The notes under the pieces are model-generated. The model was not told the DNA's origin. It searched no databases and saw nothing but the letters and a program-made list of their open reading frames with translations. A DNA stretch of 64,000 nucleotides, taken from JALYUA01 sp039933215. GTDB lineage: Bacteria > Acidobacteriota > Thermoanaerobaculia > UBA5066 > Gp7-AA6. Position 1 is the stretch's first letter. Every line of letters starts with the position of its first letter. The DNA lies in the NCBI GenBank assembly GCA_039933215.1, contig JBDTOO010000001.1, positions 62,001 through 126,000 on the forward strand. The letters run 5' to 3'. Both the position numbers and the translations under genes were made by a program. Of the stretch, positions 1-10,600 are shown in pieces.

Positions 1-1986
1 CGCCGTGTTCCCCAGGTCGGCGGCGATCGTCGAGACCGCCGCGAATGCGAGCGCCGGAGAGGCGCCCTGCCCGAGCCCCAGGACGCCGGCGACGATCGCG
101 TTGGCGTAGTTCGCGAGGCTCGAGTGCGGCACGGCGACGCCCTTGGCAGCTCCCGTCGACCCCGACGTGTGCATCACGTAGGCGAGGCTCGATGGCGTGG
201 CGGCGCGAGGCGGATCGTCTTCGCGTCCGGCGTCGGAGGGGCCGCCGTCCATGCAGATCGTCTCCCCCGCAAAGCCTGCGACCTTCTCGAGCCACTTCGC
301 GTGCGTCAGGAGGATCCGGCAGCCGCTGCCGGAGAGCTGCAGCTCGAGGCGCGGGCCCGGATGCTCGGGATTCAGCGGCACGTAGCCGCCGCCGGCCTTC
401 AGGATCCCGAGGACCGCGACGATCGCGTCGGCCGACCGATCGACTGCGAGACCGACGGGGACGTCCGGTCCGACGCCCCGTTCCCGGAGCCGCCAGGCGA
501 TCGCGTTGGCCCGCCGGTCGAGCTCTCCGTAAGTCAGCCTCGTGGCGCCGCACACGAGCGCGGGCGCGTCCGGGAAGCGCCGCGCGCGCTCCTCGAAGAG
601 CTCGTGGACGAGCGCCGCGGGGGGTGCCTCCGGCCCCCGGCTCCAGTCCGTCAGCGTCCGAGTCTCCTCTTCGGACAGGATCGGCAGCGTGCCGGCCGGC
701 GCGTCCGGATGCCGCGCCGCCGCGGAAACCAGGCGCTCCAGGTACGAGGCCAGACGAGCCGCCGTCCCGTCGGCGCATCGCGCGTCGGCCTCGCAGTCGA
801 TCCGCACCCGCACCCCGGCGCCTCTTCGTTCGCAGGAGACATGCAGCGGCGCGGAGGCCCGAGGCACGAACTCGCTCAGAATGGAAAAGGCAGTTCCCCG
901 CGCCGAGGGCAATCCCGGGAGCCGGAAAAACTCGAAACCGGGCTTCCTCGCCCGCGGCGATGCCGGCTCCCCGTCGGCGGTGCTCCCGAAATACTCCTGC
1001 CACTGCTCGTTCCGGGCGCGAGAGGCGCCGTCGGCTCTCGCCGCCTCGGCGACGGTCGCGTCGCCTTCGAACCGGGCTCCCACCGGGAGTGCCCTCGCGA
1101 AGGCGCCGAGCGCGTGCCCGAGGTCCTCGAGTCCCCGCGCCTCTTCGACGGCGTCCACGACGATCTCCGCCTCCCCCGTCAGACGCGACAGCAGAGCCTG
1201 CCAGCAAGCGAGCAGGAATTCTCCGTCCGTGAACCCGCGATCCCGCGCGAGAGCGTCGATCATCTCGATCGTCTCTCCCTCGAGGATGAACTCGCTCCCC
1301 CCGGCCCCGCCCCCGTGCGCGCCGGGCCCGGATTCGCCCTGGAAAGGAAGGACCGTCGGCCCTCCCCTCGCCCCCTCCGCGCGCCAGTACGAGGACGCGG
1401 CCTCCGGCGTCCCGTCGGCCGCCTTCCAGAGGTCTTCCTGCCACTGCGAGTAGTCGGCGTACTGGATCGCCTCTCCGGCGGCCCCGCCGCCGGGCGTGCC
1501 GGCATACCTCCCGGCGAGCTGGAGGGCCATTTCGTGCAGCGTGCGCCGGTCGGCGGCAAGCGCCGGCAGCGAGACGAGCACGACGCGCGTCCCCCCGGAG
1601 GGAGCGCCGACTCGCAGGGCGAGCGCGGGCGCCTGATCGAACGGGCGAGAGACCGCTCGCTCCCGCGCGACGAGTCGCGCGACCGCCTCGTCCGGCTCGG
1701 CCGTTGCCGGCTCGTTCTCGCCGGAGAGCTCGTCCTCGACCCAGGCCACGCTCCCGGTCGGCGCCACGACCTGCAGGGGGAACCGCATCCCCGGGCCCCG
1801 GTGGTAGGTCGTCCGCAGAATCTCGTGGGCGGCGACGAGCTCTTCCGCCGCGCGCAAGAGCCTCGAAGCGTCGAAGGCCCCGTCGATGCGCAGAGCGCAC
1901 CACGGCCGGTTCGACGGGTCGGACTGCAGGGCGGTCCACGCGTCCCGCTGCTGCGCGGACAGGCGGAAGCCTTCGAGCGAGCTCAT
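1..1986 (-). CDS. Non-ribosomal peptide synthetase, N-terminal part (degenerate C domain + A domain), runs off left edge
   Basis: The first 662 codons of an NRPS are present; the 3' part lies beyond base 1. The ATG overlaps the stop of the upstream NRPS gene in an ATGA, so translation is probably coupled. Residues about 5-430 resemble a condensation domain, but at the place of the HHxxxDG catalytic motif the protein reads PALAADR (about residues 141-147): both histidines are missing. From about residue 450 an adenylation domain follows, with the A3 loop HTSGSTGAAKG near residue 606 and, just before the edge, AADLGNT near residue 660. In this A-domain type AADLGNT supplies the first three specificity residues, D-L-T, as in Asp/Asn-activating domains. 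The upstream protein ends in a SyrP-like hydroxylase, so the degenerate C domain may be an 'interface' domain for beta-hydroxylation rather than a condensation catalyst (inference). NRPS identity is certain; the role of the first domain is not. Confidence 0.93.
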   Translation of the reverse strand, partial: MSSLEGFRLSAQQRDAWTALQSDPSNRPWCALRIDGAFDASRLLRAAEELVAAHEILRTTYHRGPGMRFPLQVVAPTGSVAWVEDELSGENEPATAEPDEAVARLVARERAVSRPFDQAPALALRVGAPSGGTRVVLVSLPALAADRRTLHEMALQLAGRYAGTPGGGAAGEAIQYADYSQWQEDLWKAADGTPEAASSYWRAEGARGGPTVLPFQGESGPGAHGGGAGGSEFILEGETIEMIDALARDRGFTDGEFLLACWQALLSRLTGEAEIVVDAVEEARGLEDLGHALGAFARALPVGARFEGDATVAEAARADGASRARNEQWQEYFGSTADGEPASPRARKPGFEFFRLPGLPSARGTAFSILSEFVPRASAPLHVSCERRGAGVRVRIDCEADARCADGTAARLASYLERLVSAAARHPDAPAGTLPILSEEETRTLTDWSRGPEAPPAALVHELFEERARRFPDAPALVCGATRLTYGELDRRANAIAWRLRERGVGPDVPVGLAVDRSADAIVAVLGILKAGGGYVPLNPEHPGPRLELQLSGSGCRILLTHAKWLEKVAGFAGETICMDGGPSDAGREDDPPRAATPSSLAYVMHTSGSTGAAKGVAVPHSSLANYANAIVAGVLGLGQGASPALAFAAVSTIAADLGNTA

Positions 1987-4900
1987 CCCCCGTCGACCTC
2001 GCTGCGTTGGACCATCTCGGCCATCGCCACCACGATCTTGCGCTCCCCCTCGTAGGGGTTGCGCGAATGCGCGACCAGCATGTTGTTCAGCATCAGCACG
2101 TCCCCGGACTGCCAGGGAAAGGCCACGGCGGACTCGCGATAGATCCGCCCGACTTCCTCCATCACGGAGTCCTCGATCGGAGAACCGTCGCCGTAGTACA
2201 CGTTCCGGGGAAGGTCTTCTTCTTTCATGAGCGAGCTCAGGGATTCGCGCACCGCGGGCTCCAGGCAGGACACGTGGTGGAGCTGGAGCTGATTGAAGAA
2301 CGCCAGCTCTCCCGTGACGGGATGCCGGACGACGGCCGGGCACCGCTGCCGCGTCCGGAGGCCGTTGTCCGGACGCCAATCGAATTCCGTGCCGGCGGCG
2401 CGGCAGATCTCTTCGACCCGGGCACGGTCGGACGTTCCGTAGAAACTCTCCCAGCTCACGTCCAGACCCTCGGTGTAGTTGCGGACGTAGACGAGACCCT
2501 TCTCCGTGAATCGACGCTGGAGAGCCGGATCGAGGCGCTCGTACACACGCCGGCAGTCGACGATCGGCGTCTCGCCTCCCCTGGCGGAGGGCGTCACGCA
2601 GAAGAACCAGATCTTCATGGGCCACCGGTGCATGTGCGAACTCTCGTTGTGGAAGAGGATCGGCTGATCCGGCGGATAGGGCGTCGACCCGTAGACGCGC
2701 CCTCCGACCGCCTCCCGCGGCAGGTCGCCGTATTCCCCGAAGAGCTCGCCCCGGCAGAGCGCGCCGGCGACGCGTTCGAATTCCGCGGCGTCGCGAGTGC
2801 CGAACCCGCGGAAGAGAAGGGATCCATGCTCCAGGAGCTTCGCCTCCAGCCTCTCCTTCCCGGCGGCGGCCCATTCGGCAAGGTCGAGCTCTGCCCCGGC
2901 TTCGGGACGAAGCACGAGGGGGAACCTCCCGCCGCCGGTCCCCGCGACGGATTCCTCGACGACCTGCGCCGCCCGTCCGATCTCGATGCGCTCGCGGCGC
3001 GCTCCCCGCAGACCCTTCGCCTGCACTTCCCGGAGTTCCTTCTTTTCCATGACGCCCGGCCTCTTTTCTGAGTCGGTCAGTGATTCCAGGATTTCGAGCG
3101 GGGAGTCCGGGTCGGCCACGACGGCCCGGAGCAGCCGCTCGAACCGCTCCGCGAGGCGCTCGACCGCCGCCGGCTCGAGGATGTCGGTGTTGTAGAGCCA
3201 GGTCGCAACGATTCTCTTTTCCTTCTCGCCCAGGAACAGAACGAGATCGAATCGGGAGGTCTCGACTGGAACGGGATACTCCTCGACGATCAGCCCCGGC
3301 AGGCGCAGCGGGTCGCCGGATGCGCTCTGAACGACCAGGACCTGGACGAGGGGATTGACGCCCGGGACGCGCTCGGGCCGAAGCTCCTCGACGAGCCGCT
3401 CGAAAGGCAGCTCCTGATGCGCGTAGGCGCCGAGCGTCGCCTCCCGGACCCGGGCGAGCGCCTCTCGAAAGCGCGGATTTCCCGAGAGGTCCGTCCGGAT
3501 CGGTAGAAGATTGACGAAGAACCCGATGAGCCGTTCCGTCTCGATCCGGTCGCGGTTCGCGACGTCCGTGCCGACAACGACGTCGCGATCCGTCGCTGTC
3601 TCCGAGAGAAGAACCTGGAAGACAGCGAGCAGAGTCGTGTACCGCGTCGTCGCCTCGCTGCGTCCGAGCGCGTCCACGGACTCGGTCAGCTCCCGCGTCA
3701 GGCGCTGCGTCCAGATCGCTCCTCCAGAGCCCGGGCGCGCCAGCCTCGGGCGGGCGCCCGCCAGGGCCAGGGTTTTCGGCGCGCCCGCGAGCCGCGTCTT
3801 CCAGTAGTCGAGCAACCCGTCGATTTTTTCTCCTCGCAAGCCGTCGCGCTGCCAGGCGGCGTAGTCGGGATACTGAATCGACAGCGCGGGCAAAGAGGCC
3901 GTTCCTCCCGAGATTCGGCCCGCATAGATCTGGCCCAGCTCCCCGAAGAAGACGCCCAGAGACCAGCCGTCGCTCACGATGTGGTGGATCGTGAACACCA
4001 CGATGTGCTCCAGCGGGCCGGTCTCGATCCGGAGCACTCGCCAGAGAGGTCCCCTGGCAAGATCGAAGGGACGAGCGCACTCCTCGGAAACGAGACGATC
4101 GATCTCCTCGCGGCCGAGACCGCCGGCGGTGTCCTCGGCGAGCGGTACATCGCCCCGCGGCAGGACCTTCTGGTGCGGCCTTCCATCGCTCTCCTCGAAC
4201 GTCGTCCGCAGCGATTCGTGGCGCGCCATCACCTCTTCGAGAGCCTCCCGGAAGACAGCGCGGTCGAGCGGACCGCGGATGCGAACGGCGCGGCAGATGT
4301 TGTACGCGGCGCTACCTGGCTCGAGCTGATCGAGGAACCAAAGCCTCTGTTGTCCGAAAGACAGGGGCAGAGGGCGGCTTCGGTCCGCTCGCATGATCGG
4401 GGAGTCGCTTCGCTCATCCTTCGCGTCTCTCCTCCCGTCGATCCGAAGCGCGAGCCCGGCCACCGTCGGGGTCTCAAAGAGCTGCCGAAGGGGCAGATCG
4501 ACGCCGAACACCTCCTGGATACGCGCGATCGCCTGGGCCGCCTTCAGGGAATGCCCCCCGAGCTCGAAGAAGTCGTCGTCCACTCCGACGCGGTCGATGC
4601 CCAGCAGCCGCCGCCAGACTTCGGCCAGCTTCTCCTCCGAGGCCGTCCGCGGCGGGACGAACTCCTTTCGGATTTCCGGTCGCGTCCCGGCGGGTGCGGG
4701 AAGCGCGAGCCGGTCGACCTTGGTGTTGGACGTCAGAGGGATCTCGTCGATCGGAATGAAGAGTTGAGGCACCATGTATTCCGGCAGGCGCGTCAGCAGA
4801 AAGGCGCGAAGCGCGTCCGGCGAGGGCGGACCGGAACGATTGGAGGCCGGCACGAAATAGGCGACGAGGCGCCGGTCGCCAGGATCATCCTCGCGTACGA

Positions 4901-7637
4901 TGGCCGCGACCGCTTCCACGCCGGGATGCTCCCCGAGCGCCGACTCGATCTCTCCCAACTCGACGCGGTATCCGCGCAGCTTCACCTGATGGTCGTCGCG
5001 CCCCAGAAACTCCAGATCGCCGGCTCGGCGCCGCCTGGCGCGATCCCCCGTCCGGTACAGGAGGGCGGAGCCCTTCGTCGGGCGGAACGGATCCGGGACG
5101 AAGCGCTCGGCATCGAGGTCGGGCCGGTGAAGATAGCCGCGTGCGAGGCCGGCGCCTCCCAGATAGAGGTCTCCCGCCACACCGTCCGGGACGGGCTCCC
5201 GGCGCGGATCGAGCACGTAGGCGGCGGTGTTGGCGATCGGGCGCCCGATCGAGACGAACCCTCCTCCGCAGTCGCCGGGTGACACTCGGCGGATGGTCGT
5301 CCAGACCGTCGCCTCCGTCGGACCGTAGAAGTTCCAGAGAGGTACGTCCCACGAAAGCAGCTCGGCCGCGAGATCGGCGGGAAGGGCCTCACCGCCGCAG
5401 ATGACGTTCTTCAGCCGCCAGTCCGCCGAGCCGGACGCCGGATCGGCCCGCACCGCGGCGAGGCGCCGCGCAGCGGCGGGAGTCTGACTGACGACGGTGA
5501 CGCCCTCGTCGCGGAGCAAGCGTGCGAATGCGAGAGGAGTCTGAGCCGTTTCGACCGGGACAATCACGAGGCGCCCGCCATGGAGGAGAGGCCCCCACAT
5601 CTCCCAGACGGAGAGGTCGAAGGCGAATGAGTGAAAGATCGTCCAGACGTCGTCTTCGCCGAACTCGAGCTCGCCGCTCGTGCCGGCAAAAAGGTTCGCC
5701 ACGCCGGAGTGCTGGATCAGAACGCCTTTCGGCCGCCCCGTCGAGCCCGACGTGTAGATCACGTAGGCGAGGCCGTCCGGGCGAATCTCCGGCAGCGGAT
5801 CCCGCCATCCTTCGCCCGCGCCCGCGTCGGCCGGCCAGCCGGAGTCGAGAAGAAAGGTCTCCACGCCGAGGCGTTCGAGTCCCTGCGCCGCCGCTCCGGC
5901 GGCGAGCATCAGCCGGGCTCCCGAGTCCTCGACGATCCAGCAGATCCGCTGCGCGGGATAAGTCGGATCGATGGGGACATAGGCCCCTCCCGCCTTCAGC
6001 ACCCCGAGAATGCCGGCGACCATCTCGATCGACCGCGGCACACAGACGGCGACGAGGGAGCCCTGGACGACCCCTCGCTCCCGCAAGGCCCTTGCGATCG
6101 TGTCCGCGCGATGGTCGAGCTCCCCGTAGGTGATCCGCCGGCCCTCGCAAACCACGGCCACCCTTCCCGGCGCCCTCCGAACGGCCTCTTCGAACAGGCG
6201 CGGGATGGTCGTCTTCGGCGTCGGGGGCTCCGCCGGCCCGCGGCAGTCGCCGAGAATGCGAGCGCGCTCGACGGCGGTCAGAACGGGCAGCCGAGAGATC
6301 GGCGACTCCGGCTCGGCAACGGCGGCCGCCAGGAGCGTCTCGTATTGGGTGGCGAAGCTCCTCATCGTCGACGAATCGAAGAGATCGGCGTTGAACTCGA
6401 TTTCGTAAGGGAGGTCGTCCTCCTCTTCCCTCATGAAGATCGTCAGGTCGGCGCGGGCCACGTCACCCTGGATTTCGAGCGGGCGGACGCTGAGTCCCGG
6501 AAGCTGCCGGGCGCGGCGCGGCGTGTTCTCGAGCGCGAAGAACACCTGAACGATGGGTGCGTGGCTCAGACTGCGGCGAGGCTGAACCTCCTCGACGACC
6601 TTTTCAAACGGGATCTCCTGGTGGCTGTAGGCGTCAACGGTCATGGCCCGAACGCGCCGCAGGACCTCCCGGAAGGTGGGATCGCCCGAGAGGTCGTTCC
6701 GAATGGCGAGAGTGTTGACGAAGAGACCGATGAGGCCTTCCGTCTCCGTCCGGCTCCGGCCCGCGACGGGGGTTCCCACGACCACGTCCGATTGGCCCGA
6801 AGTCCGGCACAGAAGCGTGCAAAAACCCGCGAGAAGCGTCATGAAGAGCGTGGCGCCTTCCGCTCGACTGAATGCGCGAAGCTCCGCGGCAATCTCGGGC
6901 GAGACGGACGACCGGACGTGCGATCCTCGAAAAGTCTGGACGAGAGGCCGCGGCCGGTCGCTCGGCAGCTCGAGCAGCGCGGGCGCGCCCGAGAGCTGCT
7001 TCTTCCAGTAGGCGACCTCCGCTTCGAGCCGGCTCCCGCCCATCCTCTCTCGCTGCCAGACCGCGAAGTCGGCGTACTGGATCGGAAGGGGGTGGAGAGG
7101 CGACGGCAGGCCCCGCGAAAACGCATCGTAGACCTCGGCGAGCTCGCCGAACAGAATCCCGAGCGACCACCCGTCGGAGACGATGTGGTGGATCGACAGC
7201 AGAAAGAGGAAGTCCTCCTCGGAAATCTGGACGATCGTCGTCCGGAACAGAGGTCCCTCGGAGAGGTCGAAAGGCTGCCGGCTGTCCTCCCGCGCGAGAC
7301 GCTCTGCCTCGCCGTCTCGCTGATCGGGCGGTACGCGGCGAAGGTCGACCACCCGGAGGTGCAGCCGGCCCTCGTTCGCGATGACCTGAAACGGCTCGCC
7401 CCGCTCCGCGCGAAAGACCGTGCGCAGCGCCTCGTGGCGCTGAACGATCTCCCTCAAGGAACGCTCGAAAACGGCGGGGTCGAGGCGCGCGCGGAGCCGT
7501 ACCGCGCGGGAAATGTTGTAGACGGCCGTTCCCGGCTCGAGCTGGTCCAGGAACCAGAGGCGCTGCTGCGCGAAGGACGCCGGAAAGACGTAGCTCGGCG
7601 AGGCCCCGGTCACGCTCGTCTCGGTCTGGTGCAGCAC
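1983..7637 (-). CDS. Non-ribosomal peptide synthetase, C-A-T-C plus SyrP-like Fe(II)/2-oxoglutarate hydroxylase domain
   Basis: This 1884-residue NRPS starts with GTG, two bases after the previous stop. Domains in order: C (HHIVSDG at 150-156, LCL-like N-terminus with SFAQQRLWFLDQ); A (about 490-990, YTSGSTGRPKG from 628); T (GGHSL, pantetheine Ser at 1030); a second intact C (HHIVSDG from 1218); and, with no A domain between, a TauD/TfdA-type domain (about 1560-1875) carrying HNE at 1663-1665 and a distal His at 1857 followed by an Arg-rich stretch. That is the 2-His-1-carboxylate iron site. The GGETPIVDCR stretch and the HNESSH block resemble SyrP, an aspartyl beta-hydroxylase acting on carrier-bound Asp. 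The A-domain specificity residues read by eye are D-L-W-S-I-G-F-V-W-K, which I do not recognise. The hydroxylase probably acts on Asp loaded by the next protein (inference). Confidence 0.95.
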   Translation of the reverse strand: MLHQTETSVTGASPSYVFPASFAQQRLWFLDQLEPGTAVYNISRAVRLRARLDPAVFERSLREIVQRHEALRTVFRAERGEPFQVIANEGRLHLRVVDLRRVPPDQRDGEAERLAREDSRQPFDLSEGPLFRTTIVQISEEDFLFLLSIHHIVSDGWSLGILFGELAEVYDAFSRGLPSPLHPLPIQYADFAVWQRERMGGSRLEAEVAYWKKQLSGAPALLELPSDRPRPLVQTFRGSHVRSSVSPEIAAELRAFSRAEGATLFMTLLAGFCTLLCRTSGQSDVVVGTPVAGRSRTETEGLIGLFVNTLAIRNDLSGDPTFREVLRRVRAMTVDAYSHQEIPFEKVVEEVQPRRSLSHAPIVQVFFALENTPRRARQLPGLSVRPLEIQGDVARADLTIFMREEEDDLPYEIEFNADLFDSSTMRSFATQYETLLAAAVAEPESPISRLPVLTAVERARILGDCRGPAEPPTPKTTIPRLFEEAVRRAPGRVAVVCEGRRITYGELDHRADTIARALRERGVVQGSLVAVCVPRSIEMVAGILGVLKAGGAYVPIDPTYPAQRICWIVEDSGARLMLAAGAAAQGLERLGVETFLLDSGWPADAGAGEGWRDPLPEIRPDGLAYVIYTSGSTGRPKGVLIQHSGVANLFAGTSGELEFGEDDVWTIFHSFAFDLSVWEMWGPLLHGGRLVIVPVETAQTPLAFARLLRDEGVTVVSQTPAAARRLAAVRADPASGSADWRLKNVICGGEALPADLAAELLSWDVPLWNFYGPTEATVWTTIRRVSPGDCGGGFVSIGRPIANTAAYVLDPRREPVPDGVAGDLYLGGAGLARGYLHRPDLDAERFVPDPFRPTKGSALLYRTGDRARRRRAGDLEFLGRDDHQVKLRGYRVELGEIESALGEHPGVEAVAAIVREDDPGDRRLVAYFVPASNRSGPPSPDALRAFLLTRLPEYMVPQLFIPIDEIPLTSNTKVDRLALPAPAGTRPEIRKEFVPPRTASEEKLAEVWRRLLGIDRVGVDDDFFELGGHSLKAAQAIARIQEVFGVDLPLRQLFETPTVAGLALRIDGRRDAKDERSDSPIMRADRSRPLPLSFGQQRLWFLDQLEPGSAAYNICRAVRIRGPLDRAVFREALEEVMARHESLRTTFEESDGRPHQKVLPRGDVPLAEDTAGGLGREEIDRLVSEECARPFDLARGPLWRVLRIETGPLEHIVVFTIHHIVSDGWSLGVFFGELGQIYAGRISGGTASLPALSIQYPDYAAWQRDGLRGEKIDGLLDYWKTRLAGAPKTLALAGARPRLARPGSGGAIWTQRLTRELTESVDALGRSEATTRYTTLLAVFQVLLSETATDRDVVVGTDVANRDRIETERLIGFFVNLLPIRTDLSGNPRFREALARVREATLGAYAHQELPFERLVEELRPERVPGVNPLVQVLVVQSASGDPLRLPGLIVEEYPVPVETSRFDLVLFLGEKEKRIVATWLYNTDILEPAAVERLAERFERLLRAVVADPDSPLEILESLTDSEKRPGVMEKKELREVQAKGLRGARRERIEIGRAAQVVEESVAGTGGGRFPLVLRPEAGAELDLAEWAAAGKERLEAKLLEHGSLLFRGFGTRDAAEFERVAGALCRGELFGEYGDLPREAVGGRVYGSTPYPPDQPILFHNESSHMHRWPMKIWFFCVTPSARGGETPIVDCRRVYERLDPALQRRFTEKGLVYVRNYTEGLDVSWESFYGTSDRARVEEICRAAGTEFDWRPDNGLRTRQRCPAVVRHPVTGELAFFNQLQLHHVSCLEPAVRESLSSLMKEEDLPRNVYYGDGSPIEDSVMEEVGRIYRESAVAFPWQSGDVLMLNNMLVAHSRNPYEGERKIVVAMAEMVQRSEVDGG

Positions 7638-7639
7638 GG

Positions 7640-10600
7640 TCAGAATTTTTCCCCGGCGCGATGCGATTCACGATCCAGCCGCCGGATGGGATCGTCGAAG
7701 CTGCCGGCTTTGGAATTTGACGAGACCACCTCGGCAAATTCCGAGACCGTCGACGAATCGAAAAGCGCGCGCATCGGGACCTCGACGCCGAACGCGTCCC
7801 GGATCCGCGAGACGATCCGCGTCGCCAGGAGTGAGTGGCCGCCCCTCTCGAAGAAATCGTCGTCCGGCCCGAGGTCTTCGACGCCGAGCACCTGTCCCCA
7901 GATGTCCGCGATCATGCGCTCCGTCTCGTTGACTCCACGGGCCACGGCCGGTCTCCCGGCACGCTCTGCGCCGGCGGGCAGGACGGCGCGCCGATCCGCC
8001 TTGCCGCTCGGCGTCCGGGGAATTCTCTCGACCGCGCGAAACGCCGACGGGATCATGTGGGCGGGCAGCGAACGTTTCAGGTGAGATCGAAGCTCCGCCG
8101 CGGGCGGTTCCTCCCCGCGGTACACGACGGCGGCGACGAGTCGGACGTCGCCCGGCTCTTCTTCCACGGCGACGACCGCGCAGTCCCCGACCGACGGGTG
8201 GCGGGCGAGGGCGGTCTCGATCTCCCCGAGCTCCACGCGATAGCCGCGGATCTTGACCTGATGGTCGATGCGGCCCAGATACTCGAGGTCGCCGTTCGGA
8301 GCGTACCGGGCGAGGTCGCCCGAGCGGTAGAGGCGCCCCTCGCCGTTCGAGGTGAGAGGGCTCCGCACGAAACGCTCCGCCGTCAGGTCGGGGCGTTGGA
8401 GGTAGCCGCGCGCCACGCCGGGTCCTCCGACATGGATCTCTCCCGGGACGCCCACCGGACAGAGCTCCCCGTGGCGGTCGAGCACGAAGACATCCAGGTC
8501 GGGAATGGGTCGGCCGATCACGCTTTCCCGCCGATCCGCGTCGGCTCTGGAGATCCGGTGAAACGTCACGTGAACCGTGGTCTCCGTGATCCCGTACATA
8601 TTCACGACGGCGGGCGCGTCCGCGCCGTGGCGGTCAAACCAGGGCGACAGCATTCCGGGGTCCAGGGCCTCGCCGCCGAGGATCACCCACCGAAGCCGCA
8701 GGTTCGTCGCCGAGGCCGCGTCGGCCGCGATCAGGTGGCGGAACGCGGAGGGAGTGAGGTTCAGCACGGTGACGCCGCTCTCGGCGAGCCACTCCCGGAA
8801 GGACTCAGGCGACCGCGTCATCCACGGCTCGACGATGGCGAGACGGCCGCCGTGCCGGAGCGCCCCCCACATCTCCCAGACGGAAAAGTCGAACGCCGAC
8901 GAATGGAAGAGGCTCCACACGTCGCGCTCGTCGAAATGGAACCAGCCGGCGGTCGCGGCGAAGAGGCGGTCCACGTTCCGGTGGGTCACGAGGACGCCCT
9001 TCGGCTTTCCCGTGGAGCCGGACGTATAGATGACGTAGGCGAGATCGTCCGGCGAGACGGGCAGGTTCAAAGGGGTCCCGTCCTCCCGGGCGATCGCTTC
9101 CGCGTTGCGATCGAGCAGGCAGACGCGGACTCCGTCGCCCGCGCCGCCGGCCTCTTGAAGGGACGCGTTCGTGATGAGGACGCGCGCCTGCGAATCCTCC
9201 ATCGTGAACGCGAGCCGCTCGGGCGGGTAGGCGGGATCGAGAGGGACATAGGCGCCTCCGGCCTTGAGCACGGCAAGAAGGGCGACGACGAGCTCGATCG
9301 AGCGCTCGAGACAAACGCCGACGAGGACCTCCGGTCCGACGCCCAGGCCCCGGAGATGCCGGGCCAGGCGGTTCGCGCGGGAATCGAGCTCTGCATACGT
9401 CAGCTGCGATCCCTGGCAATCCACCGCGACGGCACCCGGTGAGCGCCGCGCCGCGAGCTCGACCGCGGCATGGATCGGCTGCTCGCTGGAATGACGGCCT
9501 CTGGGGGAGCTCCACGCGAGAAGATCGGTTCGTTCGGGCGGCGTCAGCAACGGCAGCGCTCCGAGAGGCGTGCGCACGTCGCGGGCAACGGCCTCGAGCA
9601 TCGTCGCGAGGTGCCCCAGCATCCGGCGGATCGAGGCCCGATCGAATCGGGACCCGTCGAAGGCGATCCGAAGGATCAACTCCGGCTCCCCGTAGGCGAG
9701 GAAGTTCAAGGGCGTGTTCGGCTGCGAGACGTATCGGAACGTGCGATTCAGCCAGGGTCCGCCCTGACTCCTCAGGCCGGTATTCACCAGCGCCGGCTCG
9801 AACACGACAAGGCTTTCGAAGAGAGGAGTCCCTCGCGGGACGTCACTCCACCCCTGCACGTCGACCAGCGGCGTGTGCTTGAACTCCCGGATGTCCACCC
9901 ACTGCGCCCGAAGGTCCTTTACGAGGTCGAGAAACGGCCGGTCGGCGGCGACCCGCGCCCGCATGGGCAGGGTATTGATGAAGAGCCCGACCATGGACTC
10001 CGATCCGGTCAGCGCTTTCGGCCGGCACTGCATGGTGGCGCCGAAGACGACCTCTTCTTCCCCGGCGTATCGCCCGAGCAGACAGGCCCACGCTCCCTGG
10101 ACGAGCGTGTTCCAGGTCAAGCCGTGACCTTCCACAACCGACCGCAACGATGACGTGAGACTCTCGGAGAGCCGGAGCTCCTCTTCCCCGAGACCGCCAT
10201 CGCGAGAGTCCCCGGGCGGACGAATTGCCTCGAGAGCAGTCGGGCCGCGAACGCCCGCGAGCAGACGCCGCCAGAACGATTCCGACGCGGCGCGATCGAT
10301 TCCACCGAGCCAGTCGACGTAGTCGCGATAGGGACGGACCGGCGGGAACTCCAGCTCGCGCCCCGCGCGCAACGCATCGTACGCGGCGAAGACTTCTTTC
10401 CATACGATCGGGATGCACCAGCCGTCGAAGAGCGCGTGATGGAACGTCCAAGCGAACCGATAGGCGGCGCCCCCCATCCGGACGAGGACCAGGCGCATGA
10501 GAGGCGCGCGGTCCATGGCGAAATCCTGGCGACGGTCGGTCCGCAGAAACTCTTCGAATTGAGCGTCCTGTTCGTGGGCGGGCAGCATCCGCCAGTCCCT

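Noticed and set aside
45..2055. Long Arg/Pro-rich plus-strand frames over the NRPS genes (also around 3981, 5631, 7835, 11038 and 16602)
   Set aside because: They are opposite-strand shadows of the NRPS frames; their translations lack motifs and show the skew expected of antisense reading in GC-rich DNA.
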